Source: Perkinsus olseni
Lineage: Eukaryota > Perkinsozoa > Perkinsida > Perkinsidae
Reading direction: 5' to 3'
Length of the DNA: 18,447 nucleotides
Assembly (NCBI GenBank): GCA_013115135.1
Contig: JABANP010000765.1
Span: 1-18,447 of the forward strand
The notes beneath the pieces were generated by a model that searched no databases, was not told the origin of the DNA, and saw only the letters and a list, made by a program, of their open reading frames with translations. A program made the translations under genes and the position numbers. Below, piece by piece: positions 16,500 through 18,447 of the stretch. Position 1 is the stretch's first letter; each line of letters opens with the position of its first letter.

Positions 16500-17606
16500 A
16501 TGAGATCGATACTCCCTTCAGTCGCCTCCGCCCTTCTCCTTGCTGTTCAGGAGGCTTCCTCTTGGGGCCCCGACGGCCACGCTGTCGTCGCTGAGCTTGC
16601 CGATACTCGTATGTCGAGCGACGCCCGAAAGTGGATCTACGAGATCATGGGAGAGGGGTACCGCCTGGCGACCTCGGCCAGCTGGGCGGACAGTATTCTT
16701 CACGGCAATGATAGTGACAGGTGGCAGTGGTCCAGGCCCTTGCACTACGTCAATGTTGACAACTGCGAGTTCGTGTATTCCAGAGACTGTCAGAACAATG
16801 AGTGTGTGGCTGGAGCGATCAAAAATTATACGGCCCAGTTGACTAATACGAGTTTATCGGCGGAGCGAAGGCAGGAAGCTGTGAAATTTTTAACACATTT
16901 TATGGGAGATGTTCACCAACCTCTTCACGCTGGACGATACACAGATCTGGGCGGCAACACGATCGGTGTTGCGATCAACTTCGCCAATTACGAGAAGACC
17001 AATCTGCATAAAGTTTGGGATGAGAAGCTTATCGACGAGTATGAAGAAGAGCTCTATCCAGGAACCTATGTCCAGCAGGATGCCGATTACGATATGGACC
17101 GCACCCAGTACTGGAGCGTGACCGCTGATGAGATCGGACGAGACTTGAACGCTGGTGGGAAGTATGCTGGCAAGGTGGCCTCATGGCTGAGCAAGTGTGA
17201 AAGTCTAGGGCTCGACGTTTGTGTTAATGAGATGGTGCAAGAGTCGGCCTCTTTGGCCTGTATGGTTGCTTACGTCAATGTGGACGGTGCCCAGGTGCAG
17301 AATAACGGCAGTTTGTCTATGGAGTATTACAACAGCAGGATAGAGACTGTGAGAGAGCAGCTCGCTAAGGGAGCTGTCCGCCTGGCTTGGGTCTTGGACA
17401 ATGCTTTCGATAATTTTACTACCACAACTGCAGCTCCTAGTACTACTTCGACAACCACCCCGACGACGACTGGCACTTCTTCGGATAGTACCGCACCACC
17501 GGCAACTCCTGCCGCTTCTACTACCCCATCTAGCGACGCTGTGACTTACCATGGTCGAGCTTGGACGCTTTTTGTTGGCATCCTGGCCGTCGTTGCTACG
17601 TTGTGA
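16500..17606 (+). CDS. Secreted S1/P1-type zinc nuclease with a GPI-like tail
   Basis: A single exon of 368 aa. The start is the ATG at 16500; the frame is open slightly further upstream but with no ATG. A 21-residue signal peptide (MRSILPSVASALLLAVQEAS, then S) ends exactly before W22, whose free N-terminus is needed for zinc binding in this family. All nine zinc ligands are visible: W22, H27, D64 (ASWAD), H82 (LHYVN), H133 and D137 (THFMGDVHQPLH), H143, H170 and D174 (NLHKVWD). The enzyme cleaves single-stranded DNA and RNA and 3'-mononucleotides. After the catalytic domain (to about 300) comes a Thr/Ser/Pro-rich stalk of about 45 residues and a hydrophobic end (TLFVGILAVVATL), typical of a GPI-anchored or surface-tethered form. 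Cys and NxT/NxS sites suggest disulfides and glycosylation. Neighbours give no functional clue. Confidence 0.97.
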   Translation: MRSILPSVASALLLAVQEASSWGPDGHAVVAELADTRMSSDARKWIYEIMGEGYRLATSASWADSILHGNDSDRWQWSRPLHYVNVDNCEFVYSRDCQNNECVAGAIKNYTAQLTNTSLSAERRQEAVKFLTHFMGDVHQPLHAGRYTDLGGNTIGVAINFANYEKTNLHKVWDEKLIDEYEEELYPGTYVQQDADYDMDRTQYWSVTADEIGRDLNAGGKYAGKVASWLSKCESLGLDVCVNEMVQESASLACMVAYVNVDGAQVQNNGSLSMEYYNSRIETVREQLAKGAVRLAWVLDNAFDNFTTTTAAPSTTSTTTPTTTGTSSDSTAPPATPAASTTPSSDAVTYHGRAWTLFVGILAVVATL

Positions 17607-17757
17607 GCTACTGTGTGATATTCCATCAGTGTGACTGAACGAGCCTGCGGGTTTCGAGGGAACCCTTCTTCTCTGCTCTTCCTGTAGAACCTCCTATCTC
17701 AATACCGTCTGCTCGGCCCAAGTGGTCTGTATTATACGGTGATGTAGATCGCTGTAG

Positions 17758-18229
17758 TTAACCAGGTCTCCTGTTCTCCACGACGAGCAGCTCATCTGTT
17801 AACAGCCAGTTTAATCTTGAAGTCTGTAGCCGCTTGCCCATCCCAATTGTGTCTGGGGTGTCTTCTTTATCGTCTGCGTCGACTTGTGTTCTGTCATCTC
17901 TCGCGGGACTCTCATCGTACCACCGTCTGTATTCGCATAAGTCCCTGGCTGGGAAGTTTTGGAAATGCAATCAAAAAGCTTGCCCGCGCGGCTTTCTTGT
18001 GATGTGCTGATAATTTCAGCAGTAATTTCGCAATTCTATGCGGCATGTTATCCGAGAAGAGCTCTGATAGATTTTATGGTGATGGTGTGGTATGGAATGT
18101 CTCCTGTGTTGGTCAGCGCGCAGAAGCTGGACAGCCTGCAAGCTTAGTGGTTCCGAAGGACACTTGGCAAGACTCCAGACCATCGACGTTGAAGCTCTCA
18201 ATAACATCAGACTTGAGCCACTGCTGAGT
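17758..18229 (-). CDS. 3' part of an unrecognised minus-strand gene
   Basis: The last exon (17948-17758, acceptor AAAACTTCCCAG, phase 1) encodes RDLCEYRRWYDESPARDDRT through TDELLVVENRRPG and a TAA. An earlier exon appears at about 18214-18130: after the acceptor CGACTCAGCAG it reads WLKSDVIESFNVDGLESCQ. Its donor is not clear, so the join between the two is unresolved. Further upstream (18447-18395) LMLSVAIIREVCDEITEL may be yet another exon. The composition looks like real protein; I do not recognise the family. It is convergent with the nuclease gene, whose stop is 151 bp away. Confidence 0.4.
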
Positions 18230-18447
18230 CGAAAACACTAGCACAACGAGAGGAGAATGAATACGAACAGACATCACGAAGTAAAGTGAGGCGATAGCGT
18301 TGGCGAATGGTGTCCGGAATGGATTCGAAAGGTCTTAAAACTGATGATCACGGCTGAGAGTTGCCCGGTAACCAAGTGGAAACTCCATAATCACAACTCT
18401 GTTATCTCGTCGCAAACTTCACGAATAATTGCCACCGATAGCATCAA

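Overview
This is a eukaryotic nuclear window: genes are split by short GT-AG introns (47 to about 530 nt), no bacterial operon signals are seen, and the best-conserved genes are spliceosomal and SAGA/TREX-2 components. GC content, intron style, a secreted nuclease with a GPI-like tail and heavy repeat load suggest a protist, with a Perkinsus-like alveolate as my best guess (inference only; no rRNA or spliced-leader gene is present to prove it).

Layout. (1) 1-1010: a minus-strand C-terminal exon of an unknown gene, an orphan plus-strand exon of a protein arginine methyltransferase (547-716), then a dispersed repeat carrying a 21-bp minisatellite. (2) 1291-6019, minus strand: a MULE-type transposase gene that I can assemble from eleven exons with consistent phase. 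It has a FLYWCH-like zinc finger, a D-D-E core, a SWIM finger, an AT-hook-like RGRP and an acidic tail. The acidic tail is encoded by a tandem array of 287-289 bp units, each holding one symmetric 69-nt exon plus one intron. One in-frame TAG interrupts the catalytic core. (3) 6020-6980: no gene seen, one GC-rich foldback. (4) 6981-8036, minus strand: two small paralogous genes of unknown function that share a phase-2 intron at the same place. A 132-bp tandem array (8153-9052) lies just upstream. (5) 9053-9857: mostly non-coding, with an inverted copy of the left dispersed repeat at 9650-9716. (6) 9858-13651, plus strand: ENY2/Sus1 (three exons) followed by splicing factor SF3A2 (seven exons, with one apparent +1 frameshift). 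Between them is a duplicated promoter-like module. (7) 13967-15213: candidate exons of one or two unrecognised plus-strand genes. (8) 15216-16499: hairpins and short ORFs with signal-peptide-like starts. (9) 16500-17606: an intact single-exon S1/P1 nuclease. (10) 17758-18229, minus strand: the 3' part of an unrecognised gene, convergent with the nuclease.

ENY2 (mRNA export and histone deubiquitination) and SF3A2 (U2 snRNP) are housekeeping genes. The rest is transposon and repeat-rich accessory sequence. The most unusual feature is the tandem exon array inside the transposase gene, where a duplication with breakpoints inside two neighbouring exons appears to have created new in-frame exons.
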